64,000 nt of DNA from M3007 sp964484205. GTDB lineage: Bacteria > Bacteroidota > Bacteroidia > Chitinophagales > Saprospiraceae. Below are positions 8,191 to 16,143 of this stretch, one piece after another (the first letter of the stretch is position 1; the number at the start of each line of letters is the position of its first letter). The stretch is taken from NCBI GenBank assembly GCA_964484205.1, contig CAZAEZ010000030.1:5554-69553 (forward strand). Direction: 5' to 3'. The notes under the pieces were generated by a model, which saw only the letters and a program-made list of their open reading frames with translations, searched no databases and had not been told where the DNA came from. The translations under genes and the position numbers were made by a program.

Positions 8191-9306
8191 ATGCAAATAG
8201 GCATTCCAAAAGAAACATACCCCGGAGAAAAACGCGCTGTTGTAATCCCGCAAGATGTTGCCCGACTCCTTAAACTGGGAGCATCGGTAACCATTGAAGC
8301 CGGCCTGGGGGAAGGCATCCGCGCCACGGATGCCGAATATGAAAAGGCCGGCGCTACCGTGAGCAAAGACCGCGCTGCCATCCTCGGTGGAAGCGATATC
8401 GTCCTGCGGTTGCGTAAACCCGACACTTCCGAAGTCAAACAATTGCGCAAAGGCAGCATTCACATCAGCTACCTCGATCCGTTCAACGAACGCGAATTGT
8501 TGGCACAATTGGCTGAGCAGGGCGTAAGCGCGATTTCCATGGAGCTTATTCCGCGTAGTACCCGCGCACAAAAAATGGACTCCCTGAGTTCACAAGCCAG
8601 TTTGGCAGGCTATACCGCAGTGGTGCTGGCTGCCGAATATCTGGATAAAACACTCCCGATGATGACTACCCCGGCAGGCACCATCAATCCGTGCCGGGTA
8701 TTTATTGTAGGCGCCGGAGTGGCCGGATTGCAAGCCATCGCAACGGCCAAACGCCTTGGCGCCCGGGTGGATGCTTTTGACACGCGCCCGGCAGTTGCGG
8801 AACAGGTCCGGTCGCTGGGTGCACGTTTTTTTGAAATTGATTTGGGTGAAACCGGCCAAACAAAAGACGGCTATGCCAAAGCACTCACCGAGGACCAATT
8901 GAAAATCCAGCGCGATGCCATGGCCAAACAATGCGCCATCAGCGATGTGGTAATCACCACTGCACAGGTATTCGGCCGCAAAGCGCCGCTTATTATTACC
9001 AAAGAAATGGTTGCAGGCATGCGCCCCGGTAGCATTATCGTCGATTTGGCGGTTGAAACCGGTGGAAACGTAGACGGCGCCGTGTTGGGCAAAGCAGTAG
9101 ATGTAAACGGCGTGCAAATTCTCGGCTTTGAAAATATGGCGGGTCGAGTACCCGTCGATGCCAGTCAAATGTACTCGGCGAACTTATACAACCTGATTGA
9201 GGAGTTTTGGGACAAAGAAGCTAAAACACTCCCGCTGGATCTGGAGGATGATATCATCCAAAGTTGTTTGATTACCCACGACGGCAAAATCAGGCGGGAG
9301 TTTTAA
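8191..9306 (+). CDS. pntAA: NAD(P) transhydrogenase alpha subunit, part 1 (NAD-binding dI)
   Basis: 371 residues. First of three genes for the proton-translocating Re/Si-specific transhydrogenase, which passes hydride between NADH and NADP+ while protons cross the inner membrane and so supplies NADPH. This soluble dI part has the alanine dehydrogenase/PNT N-domain (M-Q-I-G-I-P-K-E, residues 1-140). Its Rossmann domain has V-F-I-V-G-A-G-V-A-G-L-Q-A-I (about 170-184) and the acidic residue after the second strand (D-A-F-D-T-R-P). Length matches the split form, in which alpha is divided into dI and a small membrane part. pntAB follows after 64 nt and pntB 2 nt later, so the three are almost certainly one operon. 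Confidence 0.96.
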   Translation: MQIGIPKETYPGEKRAVVIPQDVARLLKLGASVTIEAGLGEGIRATDAEYEKAGATVSKDRAAILGGSDIVLRLRKPDTSEVKQLRKGSIHISYLDPFNERELLAQLAEQGVSAISMELIPRSTRAQKMDSLSSQASLAGYTAVVLAAEYLDKTLPMMTTPAGTINPCRVFIVGAGVAGLQAIATAKRLGARVDAFDTRPAVAEQVRSLGARFFEIDLGETGQTKDGYAKALTEDQLKIQRDAMAKQCAISDVVITTAQVFGRKAPLIITKEMVAGMRPGSIIVDLAVETGGNVDGAVLGKAVDVNGVQILGFENMAGRVPVDASQMYSANLYNLIEEFWDKEAKTLPLDLEDDIIQSCLITHDGKIRREF

Positions 9307-9370
9307 ATGTGCCTGAGGTTTAAGCCCCCATTGACCGGACACAACAATTTGACAACACACAATATCTGTT

Positions 9371-9658
9371 ATGGAAGTTCTAGTTTTCCTGCTTTTCATC
9401 CTGGTCCTCTCCATTTTCCTTGGCTTTGAAGTGATTTCCAAAGTGCCGTCTTTGCTGCACACGCCACTGATGTCGGGTTCGAATGCGATCTCGGGCATTA
9501 CTGTGGTTGGCGCCATGATTGCGGCCGGTTTGGGCGAGGGAAATGATCTGGCAGCCATGCTCGGCGGAGCGGCTGTTGGCTTTGCCATGATCAATGTAAT
9601 GGGTGGTTACTTTGTTACCGACCGTATGCTTAATATGTTCAAGAAAAAAGACAAATAA
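9371..9658 (+). CDS. pntAB: NAD(P) transhydrogenase alpha subunit, part 2 (membrane)
   Basis: 95 residues, the membrane half of the alpha subunit. There are three hydrophobic helices: L-V-F-L-L-F-I-L-V-L-S-I-F-L-G-F at the N-terminus, one around S-G-I-T-V-V-G-A-M-I-A-A-G, and A-A-M-L-G-G-A-A-V-G-F-A-M-I-N-V-M-G-G-Y-F. A conserved H-T-P-L-M-S-G-S-N-A-I-S-G loop lies between the first two. The last residues K-K-K-D-K are cytoplasmic. With PntB it forms the proton channel. It ends two bases before the pntB start, indicating tight translational coupling. Confidence 0.95.
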   Translation: MEVLVFLLFILVLSIFLGFEVISKVPSLLHTPLMSGSNAISGITVVGAMIAAGLGEGNDLAAMLGGAAVGFAMINVMGGYFVTDRMLNMFKKKDK

Positions 9659-9660
9659 GG

Positions 9661-11052
9661 ATGGGCCTCGAATCACTACTCAACATCGTTTATATCCTTT
9701 CTGCCATCAGCTTTATTCTCGGATTTAAGTTGATGAGCAGCCCGGTATCGGCCCGGCGCGGCAATATTATTTCTGCCATCGGCATGGGTTCTGCCATAGT
9801 TGCTACTTTTTTATTTCCGGAGGTTGTTCGCTACCAGTATATCATAATTGGAATGGTTTCCGGCGGCGCCATTGGCTTATTGTTTGCCTATCGGACCCCG
9901 ATGACCGGGATGCCGCAGATGGTTGGTTTGCTCAACGGTTTTGGCGGAACGGCCAGTTTGCTGGTTGCCTGGGCAGAGTTTATGGCACATCCTGAACAAA
10001 CTTATTTTGGCGGTGGTATCCTCTGGCTGACGGCAATTATCGGAGCGGTTACCTTTTCGGGTTCCATGGTGGCTTGGGCAAAGCTTGAAGAGAAATTTAT
10101 TTCGGGCAAGCCAATTATGTATACCGGCCAGCGCTACGTCACTATGGCTGTACTTGCCGGTATTGCTGTTCTGGGGGTGCTGTTTGCCATGAATACCGCC
10201 GCGCCTGAGGCTGCCCAATTTCTCGGTGTGGTCACCGCATTAGCCCTGCTTTTGGGCATTTTGCTTGTAATTCCAATTGGTGGCGCCGATATGCCCGTGG
10301 TTATTTGCCTCCTGAACAGTTATTCCGGTATGGCAGCCTGTGCTTCGGGCTTTATTGTTCAGAACAACCTGCTTATCGTGGCCGGCGCTATTGTCGGCGC
10401 CAGCGGTATTATCCTGACCTTGATCATGTGCAGGGCGATGAACCGTTCGATAGCGAATGTCTTCCTTGGAGGATTTGGTTCAGGGGTGCAGGCCAGTGGC
10501 ATGGAAGTCGTCGGTGAAATCAAACCTGTAAAAGCAGACGAAGCCTACCTGATGCTCGAAGCGGCCAACAGCGTGGTTATTGTGCCGGGCTACGGCCTTG
10601 CCGTTTCTCAAGCCCAGCATGCGGTACGCGAACTAATGGAGGCTATGGAAAAAAATGGAACGGAAGTGCGTTTTGCGATTCACCCCGTTGCAGGCCGGAT
10701 GCCCGGTCACATGAACGTTTTGCTGGCAGAAGCAAACATTTCCTACGATGCGATGGTCGAAATGGACGCCGTAAATCCGACGATGGAAACGGTGGATGTT
10801 TGCATGATCATTGGCGCAAACGACGTCGTTAACCCTGCGGCACAGGAGGACAAAGCCAGCCCGCTTTGGGGCATGCCGATTATCGAGTCGCACCGGGCAC
10901 GTACCGTGATCGTCATGAAACGCTCCATGGGCAAAGGTTTTGCCGGCGTGGAAAACCCCTTGTTTTTCCGCAACAACACCCGCATGCTTTTCGGCGATGC
11001 GAAAGCAAGTTTGCAGGCGCTTGTGAATGAATTTAAAGGCGGTGGAGCCTGA
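9661..11052 (+). CDS. pntB: NAD(P) transhydrogenase beta subunit
   Basis: 463 residues. The N-terminal half is membrane-embedded (about nine helices, residues 1-270), with the conserved G-G-A-D-M-P-V-V-I-C-L-L-N-S-Y-S-G segment near residue 215. The C-terminal part (about 285-463) is the NADP(H)-binding dIII domain: V-P-G-Y-G-L-A-V-S-Q-A-Q, the H-P-V-A-G-R-M-P-G-H-M-N-V loop, G-A-N-D-V-V-N-P-A-A and M-K-R-S-M-G-K-G-F-A-G-V-E-N-P-L. All hallmark loops are present, so the enzyme should be active. It is the last gene of the operon; two strong hairpins follow. Confidence 0.96.
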   Translation: MGLESLLNIVYILSAISFILGFKLMSSPVSARRGNIISAIGMGSAIVATFLFPEVVRYQYIIIGMVSGGAIGLLFAYRTPMTGMPQMVGLLNGFGGTASLLVAWAEFMAHPEQTYFGGGILWLTAIIGAVTFSGSMVAWAKLEEKFISGKPIMYTGQRYVTMAVLAGIAVLGVLFAMNTAAPEAAQFLGVVTALALLLGILLVIPIGGADMPVVICLLNSYSGMAACASGFIVQNNLLIVAGAIVGASGIILTLIMCRAMNRSIANVFLGGFGSGVQASGMEVVGEIKPVKADEAYLMLEAANSVVIVPGYGLAVSQAQHAVRELMEAMEKNGTEVRFAIHPVAGRMPGHMNVLLAEANISYDAMVEMDAVNPTMETVDVCMIIGANDVVNPAAQEDKASPLWGMPIIESHRARTVIVMKRSMGKGFAGVENPLFFRNNTRMLFGDAKASLQALVNEFKGGGA

Positions 11053-11094
11053 TAAATAAACGGGGCTGCAGTAAAAAAATATTTCTTTCAGCAT

Positions 11095-11141
11095 AAACAA
11101 ACGAGGACACGGAGAATTAGACTCCGTGTCCTCGTTTGTTT
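11095..11141. terminator. 20-bp perfect hairpin after pntB
   Basis: The arms 11095-11114 and 11122-11141 are perfectly complementary over 20 bp with a 7-base loop. It lies between the convergent pntB and the VOC gene and most likely terminates the transhydrogenase operon, and perhaps the opposite transcript. Confidence 0.7.
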
Positions 11142-11157
11142 GCCGGGCTTTTCGGGC

Positions 11158-11190
11158 ACTCGTCCTACGACTCAAAGTCGTAGGACGAGT
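11158..11190. repeat. Hairpin of the ACT-nnn-AGT family
   Basis: The arms 11158-11172 and 11176-11190 (15 bp, perfect) are joined by the 3-base loop CAA, giving a GACT-CAA-AGTC tip. The same architecture (15-bp stem, 3-base loop flanked by ACT/AGT) recurs at 52033-52065 and 56737-56769. It sits just after the pntB terminator hairpin in the convergent gap before the VOC gene. Confidence 0.7.
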
Positions 11191-11247
11191 AAGATACCTC
11201 TGTGCTGAAAATTTGAAATTATCTGCGCTGTGGACACATTTGAAACA

Positions 11248-11625
11248 TCACTTTGTTTGCTCCCAGAGTTCAATTTTGTTTCCCTCCGGGTCCATGATCC
11301 AGGCAAATTTGCCAAATTCTTCTTCCAAAGGCTCACCGATCACCGTGACCCCTTCCGCACGCAATTGTTTCACCAACGCTTCGAGATCGTCTACCCTGAA
11401 ATTTATCATGAAGGGCTGCGCGGATGGTTCAAAATAATCTGTTTGTTCTTTGAACATGCCCAATACCGAGTATGGCCTGGTATCGGAAGCGGTCGGCAAC
11501 TCCCAGAAAAACTGGGCGCCCCAGGGCTCCATGGGTATTCCAAGATGTTTTTCGTACCAGGCAAGGGTATTTTCCCGGTCACGGCATTTAAAAAAAACAC
11601 CGCCCAGTCCAGTTACTCGTTTCAT
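11248..11625 (-). CDS. VOC (glyoxalase/dioxygenase-like) family protein
   Basis: 125 residues, one vicinal-oxygen-chelate domain of two beta-alpha-beta-beta-beta units. The first unit contains G-V-F-F-K-C-R-D and L-A-W-Y-E-K-H-L-G-I; the second contains I-N-F-R-V-D-D-L-E-A-L and ends in I-M-D-P-E-G-N-K-I-E-L-W-E, the usual metal-ligand glutamate strand. Small VOC proteins act as glyoxalases, antibiotic-binding proteins or dioxygenase-like enzymes; the substrate is not evident. It stands alone, convergent with pntB and divergent from the DUF1599 gene. Confidence 0.88.
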   Translation of the reverse strand: MKRVTGLGGVFFKCRDRENTLAWYEKHLGIPMEPWGAQFFWELPTASDTRPYSVLGMFKEQTDYFEPSAQPFMINFRVDDLEALVKQLRAEGVTVIGEPLEEEFGKFAWIMDPEGNKIELWEQTK

Positions 11626-11754
11626 AAATGAAGAAGCTGGTTAGTTAATTTGATTTCGGTAAAGATATAAATTGTTTTATTTTTAAAACATTTTATTTTA
11701 CAAACATTTGGCGTTAACATTTTCCAAAGCCGGCCTACCCTATTCCAACTTTCC

Positions 11755-11762
11755 TATTTTTG
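11755..11762 (+). promoter_or_regulatory. Bacteroidota -7 promoter box for the DUF1599 gene
   Basis: TATTTTTG matches TAnnTTTG and ends 11 nt before the ATG at 11774. It supports that start over the upstream in-frame codon at 11708 and implies a very short leader. Confidence 0.55.
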
Positions 11763-11773
11763 CCCGGCAAACT

Positions 11774-12316
11774 ATGGAAAAAACAGTCCAGCAATTCCAG
11801 GAGATCCTGGCGCACTGTCGCGATCTTTTTCTCAAAAAAACCGCCGACTACGGCACGGCATGGCGTATTCTTCGACCTGCCAGCATCACCGACCAATTGT
11901 ACATCAAAGCCCTGCGGATTCGCAGCATCGAGGAAAAAGGCAAACAGGAGGTGGCCGATCCTGTGGAATCGGAATTTATCGGCCTGGTGAATTACAGCAT
12001 TCTGGCAATGATCCAATTAAATCTGCCTCCGGATGCGCCGATGGAATTCAGTGTTGAGCAGGTCGGACAAATGTTTGATGAACAGGTCGCAGAAAATATT
12101 CGACTTTTGCAGGCCAAAAATCACGATTACGACGAAGCCTGGCGGCTCATGCGTATCAGCAGCATGACCGATTTGATCTTGCAAAAATTGCTGCGCATTA
12201 AACAAATTGAAGACAATGCCGGAGCAACGCTCGTTTCCGAGGGTTTGGAAGGCAACTACCGCGACATAATTAACTATGCTGTCTTTGCCCTGATCCGCTT
12301 GAAAGAAGCCGTTTAG
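11774..12316 (+). CDS. DUF1599 family protein with internal duplication
   Basis: 180 residues from ATG 11774. The sequence has two homologous halves: residues about 22-80 (K-T-A-D-Y-G-T-A-W-R-I-L-R, S-I-T-D-Q-L-Y-I-K-A-L-R-I, F-I-G-L-V-N-Y-S-I-L-A-M-I) and about 115-178 (K-N-H-D-Y-D-E-A-W-R-L-M-R, S-M-T-D-L-I-L-Q-K-L-L-R-I, Y-R-D-I-I-N-Y-A-V-F-A-L-I). The all-helical pattern with conserved D-Y-x-x-A-W-R and N-Y acidic/polar sites matches DUF1599, a family described as associated with nucleotide modification. The precise reaction is unknown. It is followed 62 nt later by a DoxX-like gene; this pairing is, to my knowledge, common in Bacteroidota. Confidence 0.82.
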   Translation: MEKTVQQFQEILAHCRDLFLKKTADYGTAWRILRPASITDQLYIKALRIRSIEEKGKQEVADPVESEFIGLVNYSILAMIQLNLPPDAPMEFSVEQVGQMFDEQVAENIRLLQAKNHDYDEAWRLMRISSMTDLILQKLLRIKQIEDNAGATLVSEGLEGNYRDIINYAVFALIRLKEAV

Positions 12317-12350
12317 AGGTTGGGGATTTTCTCACCGGGTTCAAAACCCT

Positions 12351-12358
12351 TAACCTTG
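12351..12358 (+). promoter_or_regulatory. Near-consensus -7 box for the DoxX-like gene
   Basis: TAACCTTG differs from TAnnTTTG at one position and lies 20 nt upstream of ATG 12379. It suggests the DoxX-like gene has its own promoter. Confidence 0.35.
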
Positions 12359-12378
12359 CATTTAATTTTCACAAAATC

Positions 12379-13893
12379 ATGACGTCACTTCCTACCCTGC
12401 TTATTTCATTCGCCGTTGTCGGCCTGGCATTTACGGTGTTCACCCGTTTGGCCAAAAAGACGAATAATGTATTCCTGAGTTTCCTGCAACATTTTTGCGG
12501 GGTCTGGTTTGTCTTTTCCGGCCTGGTCAAAGCCATCGACCCGATCGGAACAGCCTACAAAATGGAGGATTATTTTGTCGCCTTTGAAAATACGTTTGCG
12601 GGTTTGCAAAACAGTTTTTCAGGCCTGGCGCCCATGTTCCCCGCATTGGCCAATTACAGCGCCGGTTTTTCAATCGTCATGATCGTGCTGGAAATCACCC
12701 TCGGCGTAATGCTGATCCTGGGTTTTGCGCGGCGCACAACGGCCTGGCTGTTCACTTTGATCGTGCTGTTTTTCACGTTCCTGACCGGATTTACCTACCT
12801 CACCGGATTTGTACCCACGGAGGCCAACTTTTTTGATTTTGCCAAATGGGGGCCGTATGTCGCCACCCAGATGCGGGTTACTGATTGCGGTTGCTTCGGG
12901 GATTTCATCAAACTCGATCCGAAGATTTCTTTTTTCAAAGATCTGGGCCTGCTGATCCCGGCATTTATTTTCCTGTTCCGGAGCAAAAACATGCACCAGC
13001 TTTTTACGGCAAAAGGCCGGAATGTTTTGACGGGTCTGACAGCACTTGTTTCCCTCATTTTTTGCTGGCAAAATACCTACCGCGATCTGCCGGTTGTCGA
13101 CTTTCGCCCGTTTTATGAAGGCGCCAACATTCGCGAACGCAAGGCGCTGGAGGAAGAGGCCCGCGGAAATATTGAGATCATCGGCTGGCTGATGGAAAAC
13201 ACCAATACCGGTGAGGTGAAAAAAGTGATGATTCCGATGGAGCGGTATAAGGAACTGGTGGCGCAATACCCCAAAGATGCCGGGTGGAAAGTCAAAGACC
13301 AGATCAAAACGGAACCGTTCATCGAAAAAAACGGCAAACGCGTTCCGGTAAGTGAAACCAAGGTGAGCGACTTCTCCATTGACAGTGAAAACGGCCCTGT
13401 GGGCGAAGATATCCTTAACGAGGAAGGTTACAGCCTAATGATCATGGCCTATAAATTCTACGGCGAAAAAACCACGCAAACCATTGTCGTTCAGGATACC
13501 ACCTGGGCTTACGACACCTTGCGGGTCAACGCCGATTCGTTCCGGTTACAAGCCCGTGTTGAAAATATTGCTCCTAAAAAAGTGGAACGGGAAGTTTATG
13601 TTGCTGACGCGCATTACGGTGATTTATTCCGTTCGAAAATTAATCCCTTGGCTGCCGAAGCCACCAAAGCCGGTTGGAAGGTGTTCGCCCTGAATACCTT
13701 TCAGGATCAGGAACTTGCCGGGTTGTTTCGTGAAAACATCGAAGCGCCCTACCCGTTTTACCACGGCGACGATAAATTGCTGAAAACGATCATCCGGTCG
13801 AACCCTGGCTTGGTCGTCTGGAAAGATGGAAAAATACTCGCCAAGTACCATTGGCGGCATTTACCAACTGCGGAGGCGCTGTTGCGCTTGTAA
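12379..13893 (+). CDS. DoxX-like membrane protein with C-terminal thioredoxin-fold-like domain
   Basis: 504 residues. The first half has a short N-terminal helix, then a DoxX-like four-helix region (about residues 25-205) with H-F-C-G-V-W-F-V-F-S-G-L-V-K-A-I-D-P and the conserved C-G-C-F-G-D-F-I-K motif near residue 171. It ends with a fifth helix near L-T-G-L-T-A-L-V-S-L-I-F-C-W. The remainder (about 230-504) is soluble: a linker with charged strands, then a domain (about 390-504) with V-F-A-L-N-T-F, Y-P-F-Y-H-G-D-D and P-G-L-V-V-W-K-D-G-K-I-L-A-K-Y-H-W that resembles a thioredoxin fold lacking CxxC. Family members in Bacteroidota are annotated as BT_3928-like. A redox or quinone-linked role is possible but unproven. 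Its TAA is the first codon of a palindromic element. Confidence 0.8.
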   Translation: MTSLPTLLISFAVVGLAFTVFTRLAKKTNNVFLSFLQHFCGVWFVFSGLVKAIDPIGTAYKMEDYFVAFENTFAGLQNSFSGLAPMFPALANYSAGFSIVMIVLEITLGVMLILGFARRTTAWLFTLIVLFFTFLTGFTYLTGFVPTEANFFDFAKWGPYVATQMRVTDCGCFGDFIKLDPKISFFKDLGLLIPAFIFLFRSKNMHQLFTAKGRNVLTGLTALVSLIFCWQNTYRDLPVVDFRPFYEGANIRERKALEEEARGNIEIIGWLMENTNTGEVKKVMIPMERYKELVAQYPKDAGWKVKDQIKTEPFIEKNGKRVPVSETKVSDFSIDSENGPVGEDILNEEGYSLMIMAYKFYGEKTTQTIVVQDTTWAYDTLRVNADSFRLQARVENIAPKKVEREVYVADAHYGDLFRSKINPLAAEATKAGWKVFALNTFQDQELAGLFRENIEAPYPFYHGDDKLLKTIIRSNPGLVVWKDGKILAKYHWRHLPTAEALLRL

Positions 13894-14085
13894 CGCCGTC
13901 TGGCAGACGGCGTAAACGCTTTTTGTAAAACAAATACGAAACCCGCTCCGGTTGCAGGCTGGAGCGGGTTTCGTATTCACGCCGTCTGCCAGACGGCGGT
14001 TGCAGGTGGTTTTTACGCCGTCTGCCAGACGGCGGTTGCAGATGGTTTTTACGCCGTCTGCCAGACGGCGTTACAGGCGATTTTT
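13891..14085. repeat. Cluster of four palindromes, three in 36-bp tandem, between convergent genes
   Basis: The palindrome CGCCGTCTG-(G/C)-CAGACGGCG occurs at about 13894-13912, 13980-13998, 14016-14034 and 14052-14070. The last three repeat with a period of exactly 36 bp, with the spacer GTTGCAGRTGGTTTTTA-like between them. The stop codon of the DoxX-like gene (13891-13893) and, on the other strand, that of the LytTR regulator (14071-14073) are both fused to a copy in the form TAACGCCGTCTGGCAGACGG. A separate 17-bp perfect hairpin lies at 13933-13949/13961-13977. The cluster probably acts as a bidirectional terminator that has been amplified. Confidence 0.8.
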
Positions 14086-14793
14086 ATCAATCAGAACAAG
14101 GAGTTCGTCCCGGTAATTCTTGCCGATAGGCAGGAGTTTGGGCTTATCCTTTTCAATCACTTCCACCATGTTGCCTTCAATGGCTGTAATCTTATCCATA
14201 GCTACGATGTAGGAGCGGTGGATACGTTTGAAGCGCCCAAAAGGTAGTTTTTCTTCCAGGCTTTTCATGGTTTGCAACGTTATCACCCGGCCCTGATTCA
14301 GGCGAATGATCACGTAGTCCTTCAGCCCTTCGATATAAATTATATCGTCAAAATTTACCTTGACCAGCTTCTTATCGGCTTTCACGAAGAAGAATTCCAT
14401 GCCCTCCAAACTGGCGGTATTGTTTTCCCGCTTTTGAAGTTCGGCCTGATCCATTGCCTTATTCACCGCCTTCATGAATCGCTCCAGGGAAATCGGCTTG
14501 AGCAGGTAGTCCAGTGCGTTCAGATCAAAACCCTGGATGGCATAGTTCGGATAAGCCGTGGTAAATACAATCATCGGCGGACGCGTGAGGGCTTTTACAA
14601 AATCGATACCCGTCAGTTGCGGCATTTGAATATCCAGAAAGATCAGGTCCACAACCTGATTTTTCAAAGCCTCGTTGGCCTCCAATGCATTGGTACAGCG
14701 CTGCACCAGATTCAGCTCGGGCATTTGCGCGATATATGTTTCCAGCACATCAAGTGCGAGGGGCTCGTCATCAACGATAATTACATTCAGCAT
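14071..14793 (-). CDS. LytTR-family response regulator
   Basis: 240 residues. N-terminal receiver domain: M-L-N-V-I-I-V-D-D-E, phosphoacceptor Asp54 in I-F-L-D-I-Q-M-P, the T in V-F-T-T-A-Y and Lys in Y-L-L-K-P-I. C-terminal LytTR DNA-binding domain (about 135-235): F-F-F-V-K-A-D-K-K-L-V-K-V, I-I-Y-I-E-G-L-K-D-Y-V-I, F-K-R-I-H-R-S-Y-I-V-A. It binds DNA as a phosphorylation-dependent transcription factor. The cognate histidine kinase is directly upstream on the same strand (117-nt gap), the usual LytS/LytR arrangement of Bacteroidota. Targets are unknown. Confidence 0.94.
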   Translation of the reverse strand: MLNVIIVDDEPLALDVLETYIAQMPELNLVQRCTNALEANEALKNQVVDLIFLDIQMPQLTGIDFVKALTRPPMIVFTTAYPNYAIQGFDLNALDYLLKPISLERFMKAVNKAMDQAELQKRENNTASLEGMEFFFVKADKKLVKVNFDDIIYIEGLKDYVIIRLNQGRVITLQTMKSLEEKLPFGRFKRIHRSYIVAMDKITAIEGNMVEVIEKDKPKLLPIGKNYRDELLVLIDKNRL

Positions 14794-14909
14794 ACAGCAA
14801 CTAATTAGGACTTTAGGTAGAGAAAGGTTTGAAAATCTAAGGTAATCGGTCTGTATAGAATACCAAAATATTCCGGGTTTTGATTCGGAAGCAAAATGGG
14901 GATGACAAA

Positions 14910-15965
14910 TTAATTCAATTGCAAAACCATCTTAACGGAATATTGATGGGGTTGATCCTGCACATTAAGGGTGTATTTGCCGGGGTAAAGAATTTTTAAT
15001 CGCTGGTTTACATTCACCAGGCCAATACCGCCGCTGCGCGGGTGTTCCTGCCGGGGTAGTTGTTCTGCCTTGCTGTTTTCAATATTGAACTCCAGTTCGT
15101 CGCCTTGCACTTTCAAATGCAACCGTACAAATCCGCCCCCCCGCATATGGTGGCTCAGGCCGTGTTTGAAACTATTTTCCAAAAACGGAACAAACAACAA
15201 CGGCGCCACCAATTGTTCACTGATATGCCCTTCAGTGGTAAAGCTGATCTCCACGGCGCCTGCCTGCCGCAGCCGCTCCAAATCCAGGTAGTTGTTTATG
15301 TACTGAATTTCTTTGGTCAGCAGTACGCGTTTTTCATTGCATTCGTACAACATGTACCGCATGATTTCGGAAAGTTTCAAAACAATTTCAGGCGCCTTGT
15401 CGCTTTTTTTTAGTGTGAGCGCGTACAGGTTATTCAGGGTATTAAACAAAAAATGCGGGTTGATCTGGCTTTTAAGAAATCGCAGTTCCGACTGGATCGT
15501 TTGGGTTTGCAGGGTTTGCTTTTCGCGCTGATAGCGCCACCAGTCCGTGATGACACGCAGTATGGTGGAAAGCAACGTGACAAACAAACTGGCCAGGTAC
15601 AAACTTCCCTGGGCCATCACCAGGTTTTCCTGCGCTTTGGGCACGCCCGAAAACTTCAGGTACAACACAAAAATCTTGATGGGCGTAACCACCGCACAGG
15701 CCAAAACCACCAGGCTCAGGTACAACAGCACATTCCGCGCTAAATAATTGGGAATCAGGTATAGCAGGTTAAAATATACCAGCACGCCAAAAAAAAGCAA
15801 ACTGACAAACTCATTCCCCAGCAAAAACCACAGGTCGACTTCCGGATTTTCAACATAGCCGGAATACACTTTAATAGCGTACATGACCAGCCAAAACAAG
15901 GCGTGGTACACCGGCCGCAAGGTCAGTAAGTCATAAGCACGGTCTATAAAACGCTGGGACTTCAT
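14910..15965 (-). CDS. Sensor histidine kinase, LytS/YehU type
   Basis: 351 residues. Four transmembrane helices (about 20-36, 48-70, 78-104, 118-140) without a recognisable extracellular sensor are followed by a short coiled coil. The His_kinase domain has phospho-acceptor His171 in S-Q-I-N-P-H-F-L-F-N-T-L-N, and the ATPase part has L-L-F-V-P-F-L-E-N-S-F-K-H-G (N-box) and S-G-G-I-G-L-V-N-V-N-Q-R-L (G-box). It phosphorylates the LytTR regulator encoded just downstream. The stimulus may be sensed within the membrane; such kinases answer to envelope or small-molecule cues, but none is shown by the sequence. Confidence 0.94.
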   Translation of the reverse strand: MKSQRFIDRAYDLLTLRPVYHALFWLVMYAIKVYSGYVENPEVDLWFLLGNEFVSLLFFGVLVYFNLLYLIPNYLARNVLLYLSLVVLACAVVTPIKIFVLYLKFSGVPKAQENLVMAQGSLYLASLFVTLLSTILRVITDWWRYQREKQTLQTQTIQSELRFLKSQINPHFLFNTLNNLYALTLKKSDKAPEIVLKLSEIMRYMLYECNEKRVLLTKEIQYINNYLDLERLRQAGAVEISFTTEGHISEQLVAPLLFVPFLENSFKHGLSHHMRGGGFVRLHLKVQGDELEFNIENSKAEQLPRQEHPRSGGIGLVNVNQRLKILYPGKYTLNVQDQPHQYSVKMVLQLN

Positions 15966-16114
15966 GGAATGTGAAACACATTTACGGCGCTAAGGAACGG
16001 AACGCCGGGCCGGAGGCGTTAAATTTTAGATAAACCGGGAATGCTGAAAGATCAAGCATGGATTCCGACACCCAAAAGTATCAGCCGACTATGCCGGGAA
16101 ACTTCTTTTACCCG

Positions 16115-16122
16115 TACCTTTG
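16115..16122 (+). promoter_or_regulatory. Bacteroidota -7 promoter box for the pterin genes
   Basis: TACCTTTG matches TAnnTTTG, 21 nt before the ATG at 16144. It helps to choose that start instead of the codon at 16120, which overlaps the box. Confidence 0.6.
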
Positions 16123-16143
16123 CGCCCGATTTTTGAATTATTT

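Noticed and set aside
11126..11437. Open frame on the plus strand over the pntB/VOC gap
   Set aside because: It runs through two perfect hairpins and antisense to the VOC gene.
13980..14085. Short 36-bp tandem repeat looking like a CRISPR array
   Set aside because: The period is constant but there are no unique spacers; the whole unit is repeated, contains a palindrome, and no cas gene is near.
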